From NCBI RefSeq assembly GCF_021545845.1, contig NZ_CP088923.1:744001-808000 (forward strand): 64,000 nt of DNA, given 5' to 3'. Position numbers and translations under genes: made by a program. Of the stretch, positions 8,570 to 15,632 are shown one piece after another. The stretch is from Rhodanobacter thiooxydans. GTDB lineage: Bacteria; Pseudomonadota; Gammaproteobacteria; Xanthomonadales; Rhodanobacteraceae. Position 1 is the stretch's first letter, and each line of letters begins with the position of its first letter. A model generated the notes under the pieces. That model was not told the origin of the DNA. It saw nothing but the letters and a program-made list of their open reading frames with translations, and did not search any database.

Positions 8570-8628
8570 GGACAAGCAAAAGAGAAGAACCTCGGCCTCC
8601 GCAGGAGGACGAAAGCTCTTGCTCTTGA
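8570..8628 (-). repeat. Composite multi-hairpin repeat, copy 2, right part
   Basis: Begins with the second GGACAAGC target duplication (8570-8577) and continues with the CCTCCGCAGGAGG palindrome and GCTCTTGCTCTTGA end that match the start of copy 1 (3845). Together with 7019-7247 it reconstitutes one complete inverted copy, with a few point differences (for example AAGAACC against AAGTACC). Confidence 0.85.
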
Positions 8629-8659
8629 TGCGTTGCGGCACTCAGCAGAAAGCCAGGGC

Positions 8660-8676
8660 GGCGGGCAGTGCCCGCC
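8660..8676. repeat. Hairpin downstream of cpdB
   Basis: GGCGGGCAGTGCCCGCC is a perfect 8-bp stem around one base, 18 nt past the cpdB stop on the minus strand. It belongs to the TAGGGCGGGCACTGCCCGCC type of dispersed hairpin. The minus strand has no T-run after it, so intrinsic termination is doubtful; it may protect the 3' end of the cpdB message. Confidence 0.45.
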
Positions 8677-8693
8677 CTACAAAAACGCATCGT

Positions 8694-10691
8694 TCAACGC
8701 GACAGGTCGATGGCATACGTCGCCGTGCCGTCACCGTGATCCTTCAACTGGCGGATGTTGTCGAGCCCGGCGGCGCGCGCCACATCCTGCTTGCCGCTGG
8801 CGCCGGTGAACACCACCGGGCCGCGGGTCTTCAGCGGGGCGAAGGTCCATGACATCGGTTCGAGGTCCTTCGCGCCGATCCGCTGCCTGCTCTCCAGCCA
8901 CTTCGCCAGTATCTGGCGGGTGCCGTCCGGCGCGGCCAGCACGATGTTGCTGCCGTCGAGGCTGGGGAAGTGGCCGCCGCCGCTGGCGCGGTAGTTGTTG
9001 GTGACCACGATGAACGGCTGGGTCGGCTCGATCGGCTTGCCCTGGAAGGTCAGCGTGGTGATGCGCTGGCCGGCCGGCTTGGAGACGTCGATGACGTAGT
9101 GGATGCCGCCCTGGATCTGGTCGAAGTTGTAGCCGGTGAAGCGGCTGTTGATCAGCGCCTGCTCGCCGCTTTTCGCCGGGTCGATGCGGTTGAAGCGCTT
9201 GGCGGATTCTTCCAGCCACGCCTTCACTCCCGCGCCGTCGGTTTTCACCGCGGCCAGCGTGTTCGGGTAGAAGTACAGGTCGGCGGCGCTGCGCATGGTG
9301 AGCGGGCCGGGGGCGACGTCGGTGTAGTCGTCGGGGCCGCCAAAGCCGGTGCGGAAGGCGGCGGCGGCGCCCAGCACCGGCAGATTCGCCAGCTCGGGGT
9401 GCGTGCGCGGCAGTTCGCGGCGCACGTAGTCGATCTGCGCGGCGTTGACCGGCGCCAGCGCGGTCATGTTGCCCTCGTCGGCGAAGTAGCTGCTCAGGCG
9501 CAGCGCGCTTTCGCCGATCGGCGTGTTGACATAGGCGATGGTCGCCTCGTGCGCCTGCCGCACCAGCGGCGCGATCGCGGGGTCGGCCGGCACGCAATCG
9601 TGCTTCGTCTTGCAGATCGGGCGCACCTCGCTGTGGGTGTTGTCCAGGTCGACCACCCAGCGGCCGCCCTTGCGGTTCAGCACCAGCTGGATCACGCCGA
9701 GGTCCTTGCCGAAGAAACCGCCCATCACCGCGGGTACGTTGCGCACGAAACCGAGCCGTGCGTCGACGTCCTTCATGCCGGCGTAGTACGGGCCGGGGAA
9801 TTCCGTGTGCGAGTGGCCGAGCAGCAGCGCGTCGATGCCGGGTACGCCGGCCAGATACCAGCCGGCGTTTTCCATGTCCGGGGTGTACGGCGCGGTGTTC
9901 AGGCCGCCGTGCAGGATCGCCACCACCAGGTCCGGGTGCTGCGCCTGCAGCTCGGGCAGGTACTTTCGCGCGGCCTCGACCACGCCGCTGACGGTGACCT
10001 TGCCGGCCAACTTCTGCTTGTCCCAGTCCATGATCGGCGGCGGGGTGAAGCCGATGATGCCGACTTTCAGCGGCACCTTGATCTTGCTGCCGTCGGGCGT
10101 GTAGGCCTCGATCTGCCGGGTGACCACCGTCCACGGCTGGAAGATCGGCTTGCCGTCGCGCGCGCTGTACACGTTGGCCAGCACCAGCGGGAAGCGCGGG
10201 CCGGCGCAACGGTCGTGGTGGCCGCCGTCCACGTTCATCGGCGTGCCGGTGACCTGCGACAGGAAGCGCAGGCCGTAGTTGAACTCGTGGTTGCCGGCGG
10301 TGCCGCCGTCGTAGCCCATCGCGTCCATCGCCTGGTAGATGGCCAGCTCCTGGTCGCAGGCGACCGGCTTCACCAACGCCTGGTAGTCCGCCAGCACGCT
10401 GCCCTGGATGGTGTCGCCGCTGTCGAACAGGAAGGTGTTGGGAAACTCGGTGCGGGCGCGGCGGATCAGCGTGGCGGTGCGCTCGTAGCCTAGCGAGGGG
10501 TCCGGCTTCAGCTTGTAGTAGTCGTAGCTGAGCACGTTCGCGTGCACGTCGGTGGTTTCCAGGATCGCCACGCTCGCGCGGGCGCCGTCGGGCGTCTTGC
10601 CGGCCGCCCAGGGCAGGCTGGAACAGCCGGCGAGCAGGGCGGCGCCGAGGACGAGCAGCGGGGTGGCGAGCGGCAACGGGCGAGGCGACAT
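8694..10691 (-). CDS. cpdB: 2',3'-cyclic-nucleotide 2'-phosphodiesterase / 3'-nucleotidase lipoprotein
   Basis: 665 residues. The N-terminus is a lipoprotein signal with the lipobox LLAGC (Cys23). The metallophosphoesterase motifs follow: ETTDVHAN at 45-52, DSGDTIQGSVLADY, GNHEFNYGL, ILHGG and LGHSHTEFPG. The C-terminal substrate domain ends with NNYRASGGGHFP and SWTF, as in CpdB. The enzyme removes phosphate from extracytoplasmic nucleotides, feeding phosphate and nucleosides to the cell. The start at 10691 was chosen because it gives the lipobox and follows the upstream frame's unlikely sequence. It is divergent from the LtaS-like gene, with a Pho-box-like site between them. Confidence 0.92.
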   Translation of the reverse strand: MSPRPLPLATPLLVLGAALLAGCSSLPWAAGKTPDGARASVAILETTDVHANVLSYDYYKLKPDPSLGYERTATLIRRARTEFPNTFLFDSGDTIQGSVLADYQALVKPVACDQELAIYQAMDAMGYDGGTAGNHEFNYGLRFLSQVTGTPMNVDGGHHDRCAGPRFPLVLANVYSARDGKPIFQPWTVVTRQIEAYTPDGSKIKVPLKVGIIGFTPPPIMDWDKQKLAGKVTVSGVVEAARKYLPELQAQHPDLVVAILHGGLNTAPYTPDMENAGWYLAGVPGIDALLLGHSHTEFPGPYYAGMKDVDARLGFVRNVPAVMGGFFGKDLGVIQLVLNRKGGRWVVDLDNTHSEVRPICKTKHDCVPADPAIAPLVRQAHEATIAYVNTPIGESALRLSSYFADEGNMTALAPVNAAQIDYVRRELPRTHPELANLPVLGAAAAFRTGFGGPDDYTDVAPGPLTMRSAADLYFYPNTLAAVKTDGAGVKAWLEESAKRFNRIDPAKSGEQALINSRFTGYNFDQIQGGIHYVIDVSKPAGQRITTLTFQGKPIEPTQPFIVVTNNYRASGGGHFPSLDGSNIVLAAPDGTRQILAKWLESRQRIGAKDLEPMSWTFAPLKTRGPVVFTGASGKQDVARAAGLDNIRQLKDHGDGTATYAIDLSR

Positions 10692-10860
10692 GGGAGTCCG
10701 TGGGAAAGGCGGGTTCGGATCGCGGAAATTAGCAGATCGGGGTGACCGGGTGCTTGCGCATTGCTCCGGTCGCGGCCCTGGCCCCGGCCACGCCGCCAAG
10801 CTCAACGCCCGTGGAACGGCGCGCCGGCGCCGCAGCGCGTGACACCTGCAAGACCGTAAG

Positions 10861-10878
10861 ATGTCACCAGGATGACAG
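10861..10878 (-). promoter_or_regulatory. Pho-box-like PhoB site between cpdB and the LtaS-like gene
   Basis: Read on the minus strand the site is CTGTCAT-CCTG-GTGACAT: two PhoB half-sites with the canonical 11-bp period, the first a perfect match. It lies 170 nt upstream of cpdB in the direction of that gene and 26 nt from the ATG of the divergent LtaS-like gene. The assignment is by consensus match and by the phosphoester genes around it. Confidence 0.5.
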
Positions 10879-10903
10879 CGGTCCCGCGGGGGGACTTCCA
10901 GCC

Positions 10904-12616
10904 ATGCGTCGAATCTCGTTGCACCCCACACGGGCAGTTGCGGTGGTGCTGTGCGCGCTGGTTTTCTTCGCCGCCTGCATCGCGCTCACGGCGTGGCAGG
11001 AGCCGTTGCCGCTGCAGCGCGGCTTCATCCTCGGGCTGATGCTGTGCACGTTCGGCGTGCTGCTGTTCGCGTTCGGCCGCTTTGGCATGGCGCTGCTGGT
11101 CGGCGGCGGGTTGTTCCTGCTGCTGAAGTCGGTGGCGGTGCTGAAGCTGCGCTATCTCGACTCGCAGCTGATGCCGTCGGACTTCATCTATTACGTGCAC
11201 AGCAGCCTGCTGGATACGCTGCGCCACTATCCGCACCTGTATACGGTGGGGCTCGTCTTGGGCGTGCTGCTGCCGCCGCTGTTGTATCTGGTATGGCGTT
11301 GGGACTGGCGGGTGCTGGAGCGGCCGCCGCCGCGGCGCGGCGCCGGCATGCGCCTCGGCGGTGCCGCGTTGAGCGCGCTGGCGCTGTGGCTGTGCATGCT
11401 GCCCGCCGGGCCGTTCGCGCAGGTGCACTCGCGCAACGCCTGGCAGAAGATGTCCGACGATGCGCAGCTGACCAACTTCTTCGTCAACCTGCACGACGCC
11501 GACGTGGAGCTGCCGGCGATGGCCGACGACGCGGTGGCCGAGCCGGACTGGGGCGCCACCGCCACCGGTGCGCCCGGCCGCATGCCGCCACCGTACCCGG
11601 ACATCGTGCAGGTGCTGGAAGAAAGTACGTTCGACCCGTCGGTCTACGACGCCTGCAGCGTGCCGCCGTGCCGGGCCGCGATGTTCCGTGCCGATGCGCG
11701 CACCCGCGCGCACGGCATGCTGCGCGTGCATACCTTCGGTGGCGGCACCTGGGTCAGCGAGTTCGCCGCGCTCACCGGCATGCCGCAGGACATCTTCGGC
11801 CCCGGCGGCATGTACGCGCCGTACGTGCTGGCGCCGAACGTGCACGATGCGCTGGCGCTGCAGCTGCGCCGGCTCGGCTACCTCACCATCGGCATCTACC
11901 CGACCAATGCCGACTTCATCAACGGCCGCAACGCGTACCAGGCCTACGGTTTCGACCACCTGTACGGCGCCGACGAGTTGGGCCTGGAGGAGTGGGAGGA
12001 GAGTGACGCGCAGATGTTCGCGGCCGCCAGGCGCATCTACGACAAGGTGAAGAAACCGGGGCAGCCGGTATTCCTGATGATCCTGACGCTGAACCAGCAC
12101 GGCCCGCACGACCACCAGCCGATGGCGAGGCTGCCGCGGCCGTACCGCAACCTGCTGCGCGGACTGCCGCCCGACACGGCGCTGAACTTCGACACCTATC
12201 TCGCGCGCCTGCATGCCTCCGACCTGGCCATGCGTGCGCTGGAGCACAGCTTCCTCGACCGCCCGCAGGCCACCGTGCTGCTGCACTTCGGCGACCACCA
12301 GCCGTCGTTCAACGGCCTGATCCGCGACCTGCCGCGCCGGCTGCCGCCCGCGCTGCGGCCCTACCGCGATTACCTCACCTACTACATGCTGAAAAGCAAC
12401 TTCGCCGGACCGCCATTGCCGCAGTACCCGCTGCTCGACATCGCGTTCCTGCCCAGCATGGTGCTACAGGCCGCCGGCGTACCCACCGACGCCTACTTCA
12501 CCGCGGCCATCGAGCTGCGCGAACGCTGCCACGGCCTGTACGACGACTGCGCCGTGCCGGGCCTGCTCGCGTCCTACCACGCCTGGACCATCGGCCGGCT
12601 GCACGTGTACGAGTAG
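10904..12616 (+). CDS. LtaS-like membrane sulfatase-fold enzyme (phosphoglycerol/phosphoethanolamine transferase type)
   Basis: 570 residues. About four to five N-terminal membrane helices (roughly residues 8-28, 38-60, 60-75, 100-120, 145-165) precede an extracytoplasmic alkaline-phosphatase-fold domain. The domain has DIVQVLEESTFDPSVY (metal Glu), HTFGGGTWVSEFAALTG, which is where LtaS-type enzymes carry the nucleophile Thr, NQHGPHDHQ, and HFGDHQPSF (metal Asp-His). Relatives move phosphoglycerol or phosphoethanolamine onto glycans or lipids. A Pho-box-like site lies 26 nt upstream, so it may take part in envelope remodelling during phosphate limitation. The acceptor is unknown. Confidence 0.75.
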   Translation: MRRISLHPTRAVAVVLCALVFFAACIALTAWQEPLPLQRGFILGLMLCTFGVLLFAFGRFGMALLVGGGLFLLLKSVAVLKLRYLDSQLMPSDFIYYVHSSLLDTLRHYPHLYTVGLVLGVLLPPLLYLVWRWDWRVLERPPPRRGAGMRLGGAALSALALWLCMLPAGPFAQVHSRNAWQKMSDDAQLTNFFVNLHDADVELPAMADDAVAEPDWGATATGAPGRMPPPYPDIVQVLEESTFDPSVYDACSVPPCRAAMFRADARTRAHGMLRVHTFGGGTWVSEFAALTGMPQDIFGPGGMYAPYVLAPNVHDALALQLRRLGYLTIGIYPTNADFINGRNAYQAYGFDHLYGADELGLEEWEESDAQMFAAARRIYDKVKKPGQPVFLMILTLNQHGPHDHQPMARLPRPYRNLLRGLPPDTALNFDTYLARLHASDLAMRALEHSFLDRPQATVLLHFGDHQPSFNGLIRDLPRRLPPALRPYRDYLTYYMLKSNFAGPPLPQYPLLDIAFLPSMVLQAAGVPTDAYFTAAIELRERCHGLYDDCAVPGLLASYHAWTIGRLHVYE

Positions 12617-12747
12617 GCGCGCTGGCCGCGGCTGACCGGCAGCGGCAGTTTGCGCCCCGATCGGCCGTGAAGACGCCCAGGCGCGGGGCACGGGCCGCGT
12701 ACCGGCGGGCCTGACGGCACTGGCAGGTGTCTTGCTTTGCCCGACAT

Positions 12748-12978
12748 ATGAACGCGCGCAAGCCGCCACCCCCGGAAAAAGCCGGCGCCAGCCTGGAGCG
12801 GCAGATGGCCGACTGCGGCCTGTCGAGCGACGACCGCCGGTTCCTGCGCGACCTGCATGCCGCCGAGAAGCAGCTCAACGAAGCGTTCGAGCAGGCTCAG
12901 CAAGGCGGCGCGCTGGAACAGCGGGTGAGCGCGGTGTACCGCCGGATGTACGGCAAGCGGGCGCATCGCAGGGATTGA
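12748..12978 (+). CDS. Small hypothetical protein, 76 aa
   Basis: Starts at ATG 12748 (GTG at 12727 is an alternative, adding 7 residues). The product is hydrophilic with a helical, charged middle (DDRRFLRDLHAAEKQLNEAFEQAQ) and a basic tail (YRRMYGKRAHRRD). No signal peptide, membrane segment or known domain. Position-specific amino-acid bias looks coding. It is followed within 10 nt by a foldback element. Function unknown. Confidence 0.55.
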   Translation: MNARKPPPPEKAGASLERQMADCGLSSDDRRFLRDLHAAEKQLNEAFEQAQQGGALEQRVSAVYRRMYGKRAHRRD

Positions 12979-12985
12979 GGCGTGC

Positions 12986-13154
12986 CCTAGGAGCGTGGGC
13001 GGTAGAAACCAAGCAGGCGAGGCAAAGCCGTTTTGAGCCAGCTTGCGTGACGGTTTGCCGGCCCATAGTGGTTCTATGGCCAAAAATCGGCGCGGAAGGT
13101 GGCCAAAACGGCGCAGCCGCAGCCGCTTGTGTTTCTGCCGCCCACGCTCCTAGG
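12986..13154. repeat. Foldback (MITE-like) element of 169 bp
   Basis: The outer 24 bp at 12986-13009 and 13131-13154 are inverted repeats with one mismatch, both beginning CCTAGGAGCGTGGGCGG when read inward. Complementarity continues imperfectly inward through the CAAGC and GCCGTTTTG blocks, giving arms of about 70 nt around a loop near the palindromic CCATAGTGGTTCTATGG. There is no ORF. It could be a mobilised miniature element, a bidirectional terminator, or a structured RNA. Confidence 0.75.
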
Positions 13155-13250
13155 CGCGACCGCGCCGTTGCCACGAAACGTTCGCATGCTCCGGCTAGGA
13201 TCCCAGGCCATCCGCGTGGACGCCCGCACGGAACAGCCCGGAAGATCCCT

Positions 13251-15008
13251 ATGCCCCGTTTCCCGTTCGCCGCGCGCCCGATTCTGCTGGGCGCCATGCT
13301 TTCCGCGCTAGGCGCCTGCGCCAGCCAGCTGCCATCCGTGGCACCCGCCGCCACGTCGTCGATCGCGGTGCCCGCTATCCAGCGCCCGCAGGGCGAGACG
13401 CCGTCGTGGTGGTTCCGTAGCGGCGCGGCGCAGGCGGCGCTGGCTTCCGCCCAGGCGAAGGCGGGCGGCCAGCGCGCGAAGAACGTGATCGTGTTCCTCG
13501 GCGACGGCATGAGCATCCCCACCATCGCCGCCGCGCACGTGCTGGCCGGCGAGCGTGCCGGCGTGGACGGCGAGAGCTACCGGCTGAGCTTCGAGAAGTT
13601 TCCGTTCAGTGCGCTGAGCCGCACCTACGAGACCGACCAGCAGACGCCCGACTCGGCCGGCACCATGACCGCGATCATGAGCGGGGTGAAGACCCGCGCC
13701 GGCTACATCGGCGTGTCGCAGCTGCCGAAGCGGCAGGACTGCGCCGGCAGCCGCGGACAGGAGCTGGTCACCGCGCTGGAGCTGGCGGCCTCGGCCGGCA
13801 TGGCCACCGGCGCGGTCACCACCACGCGGATCACCCACGCCACCCCGGCCGCCACCTACGGCCACCTGCCCGAGCGCAACTGGGAGGTGGACGCCGACCT
13901 CAGCGAGGCGGCGAAGGCCGCCGGCTGCAAGGACTTCGCCGCGCAGCTGATCGATTTCCCGGTCGCCGGCGGCCTCACTGTGGCGATGGGCGGTGGCCGC
14001 ACCGAGTTCATGCCGGCCGGCGCGGACGATCCGGAATACGCCACCAGCGTGGGCCAGCGCCTCGACGGCCGCGACCTGATCGGCGAATGGACGTCCAGGC
14101 ATCCGGACGGCAAGTACGTGTGGAACGCGGCGCAGCTGAAGGCGCTGGACCTGGCGAAAACGCCGCGCCTGCTCGGCCTGTTCGAGCCCTCGCACCTGAA
14201 CTACGAGCACGAGCGCGCGCACGACAAGGCCGGCGAGCCCAGCTTGGCCGAGATGACCGCCAGCGCGATCGAGGTGCTGAAGCGCAACCCGAACGGCTTC
14301 TTTCTGATGGTCGAGGGGGGCCGTATCGACCACGCGCTGCACGCCGGCAACGCGTACCGCGCGCTGGACGAGACGATCGCCTTCGCCGACGCGGTGCAGG
14401 CCGCGCTGCAGCACACCGACCCGGCCGAGACGCTGATCGTGGTCACCGCCGACCACAGCCACACCATGACCTTCGCCGGCTACCCGCGCCGCGGCAATCC
14501 GATCCTGGGCAAGGTGACCGGCCACACCGACAGCTACGACGACGAAAGCGCGCCGGGCCTGGCGCGCGACGCCACCGGCCTGCCGTACACCACGCTGGGC
14601 TTCGCCAACGGCCCTGGCTACACCGGCGCCAGCGAACGGCAGCCGGAAGGCAGCAAGCGCTACCCGCACAACCCGCGCGAGTACGAGGCGATCGGCAAGG
14701 GCCGGCCCGACCTGCGTCAGCTGGACACCACCGACCCCAACTACATGCAGGAAGCGACCGTGCCGCTGAAGGCCGAGACGCACGGCGGCGAGGACGTGGC
14801 GATCTTCGCCAGCGGCCCCGGCGCCGCGGCGTTCCACGGCGAGCTGGAGCAGAACGTGATCTTCCACGTGATGGTGCAGCACACGCCGCGGCTGCGCGCC
14901 GAACTGTGTCGGCTCGGCAGCTGCAACGCCGACGGCGTGCCGGTGGATCGACCGGACTGGCAGCAATGGCTGAAGCTCGGCTCCGCCGCGACCGCCACGG
15001 CGCTGTAA
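13251..15008 (+). CDS. Alkaline phosphatase (PhoA superfamily) lipoprotein
   Basis: 585 residues. The N-terminus is a signal peptide with a probable lipobox ALGAC (Cys23). The alkaline-phosphatase core is intact: FLGDGMS (metal Asp), TPDSAGTMTA with the nucleophile Ser135, VEGGRIDHALHAGN, VTADHSHTM, and ETHGGEDVAIFASGP with the last metal His. It hydrolyses phosphomonoesters outside the cytoplasm. It sits with CpdB, a glycerophosphodiesterase and an NPP enzyme, so phosphate acquisition is the likely role. The frame is open far upstream, but only ATG 13251, preceded by GGAAG, gives a signal peptide. No Pho box was seen directly upstream. Confidence 0.92.
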   Translation: MPRFPFAARPILLGAMLSALGACASQLPSVAPAATSSIAVPAIQRPQGETPSWWFRSGAAQAALASAQAKAGGQRAKNVIVFLGDGMSIPTIAAAHVLAGERAGVDGESYRLSFEKFPFSALSRTYETDQQTPDSAGTMTAIMSGVKTRAGYIGVSQLPKRQDCAGSRGQELVTALELAASAGMATGAVTTTRITHATPAATYGHLPERNWEVDADLSEAAKAAGCKDFAAQLIDFPVAGGLTVAMGGGRTEFMPAGADDPEYATSVGQRLDGRDLIGEWTSRHPDGKYVWNAAQLKALDLAKTPRLLGLFEPSHLNYEHERAHDKAGEPSLAEMTASAIEVLKRNPNGFFLMVEGGRIDHALHAGNAYRALDETIAFADAVQAALQHTDPAETLIVVTADHSHTMTFAGYPRRGNPILGKVTGHTDSYDDESAPGLARDATGLPYTTLGFANGPGYTGASERQPEGSKRYPHNPREYEAIGKGRPDLRQLDTTDPNYMQEATVPLKAETHGGEDVAIFASGPGAAAFHGELEQNVIFHVMVQHTPRLRAELCRLGSCNADGVPVDRPDWQQWLKLGSAATATAL

Positions 15009-15050
15009 AAACCGTTACACATGCGGCCGGCAGAGTCGGCGCCTCGCCCG

Positions 15051-15417
15051 TGCCGCCGCCGGCGGACGGCTGACCTGCGGCGGGATGTGCACGCCGGCCG
15101 GGCTGCGCGCGATCGCGACCCATGCCGACGCGATCGGTCCGAACATCCGCGCGATCATCCCGTTGGCGAAGGACGGCACGTTAGGTGCGCCGACGCCGCT
15201 GGTGCACGACGCGCACGCGGCGAAGCTGGAACTGCACCCCTACACGTTCCGCCCGGAGAACCATTTCCAGGCGAAGAACTTCTGGCAGGGCAGCGATCCG
15301 AAGACATTCAACGAGGCGGGCTCGATCACCGAGATCCGCGCCTACCTCGATGCCGGCATCGACGCGTTTTTCACCGACGATCCGGCGATCGGGCGCAAGG
15401 CGCCCGACGGGCGCTGA
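15051..15417 (+). pseudogene. Glycerophosphodiester phosphodiesterase, C-terminal remnant 1
   Basis: About 115 codons that match the last third of the full-length gene at 18157-19257 almost word for word (MCTPAGLRAIATHADAIGP, FWQGSDPKTFNEAG, DAFFTDDPAIGRKA). The catalytic N-terminal HRGA and ExD motifs are absent and no signal peptide precedes it, so it cannot be an active enzyme. Similarity begins abruptly about 40 nt after the alkaline phosphatase stop. It stands in front of TonB receptor 1 as the intact gene group stands in front of TonB receptor 2, which suggests a tandem duplication followed by deletion. Confidence 0.85.
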
Positions 15418-15490
15418 GCGTCAGCCCGCGCGGGTTCGCGTGCACGCGGCGCCGAGTTCGCGCCGACCGTATGGACGTTCATCCGAAAAA

Positions 15491-15508
15491 CTGACATTCG
15501 GCTGTAAG
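15491..15508 (+). promoter_or_regulatory. Pho-box-like site upstream of TonB receptor 1
   Basis: CTGACAT-TCGG-CTGTAAG, two half-sites 11 bp apart, 125 nt before the receptor ATG. The same arrangement (ATGACAT-GTCG-TCGTAAG) is found before the paralogous receptor at 20742-20759, so the site is conserved between duplicates. Match to the CTGTCAT consensus is 6/7 and 5/7. Confidence 0.45.
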
Positions 15509-15632
15509 GCTCCCTACACAAAGCACGTCCATGCTTGTGCGTACGGTCGCTCAGGGCGGCCATTCTCCCATTCCCCACATTGATGCCGTGGCTCCCCGCG
15601 ATCGCGGGAGGCTGCGCAGAGGATGCACGCGC

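Noticed and set aside
8970..10493. A 507-codon plus-strand frame
   Set aside because: Antisense to cpdB, which has complete metallophosphoesterase motifs.
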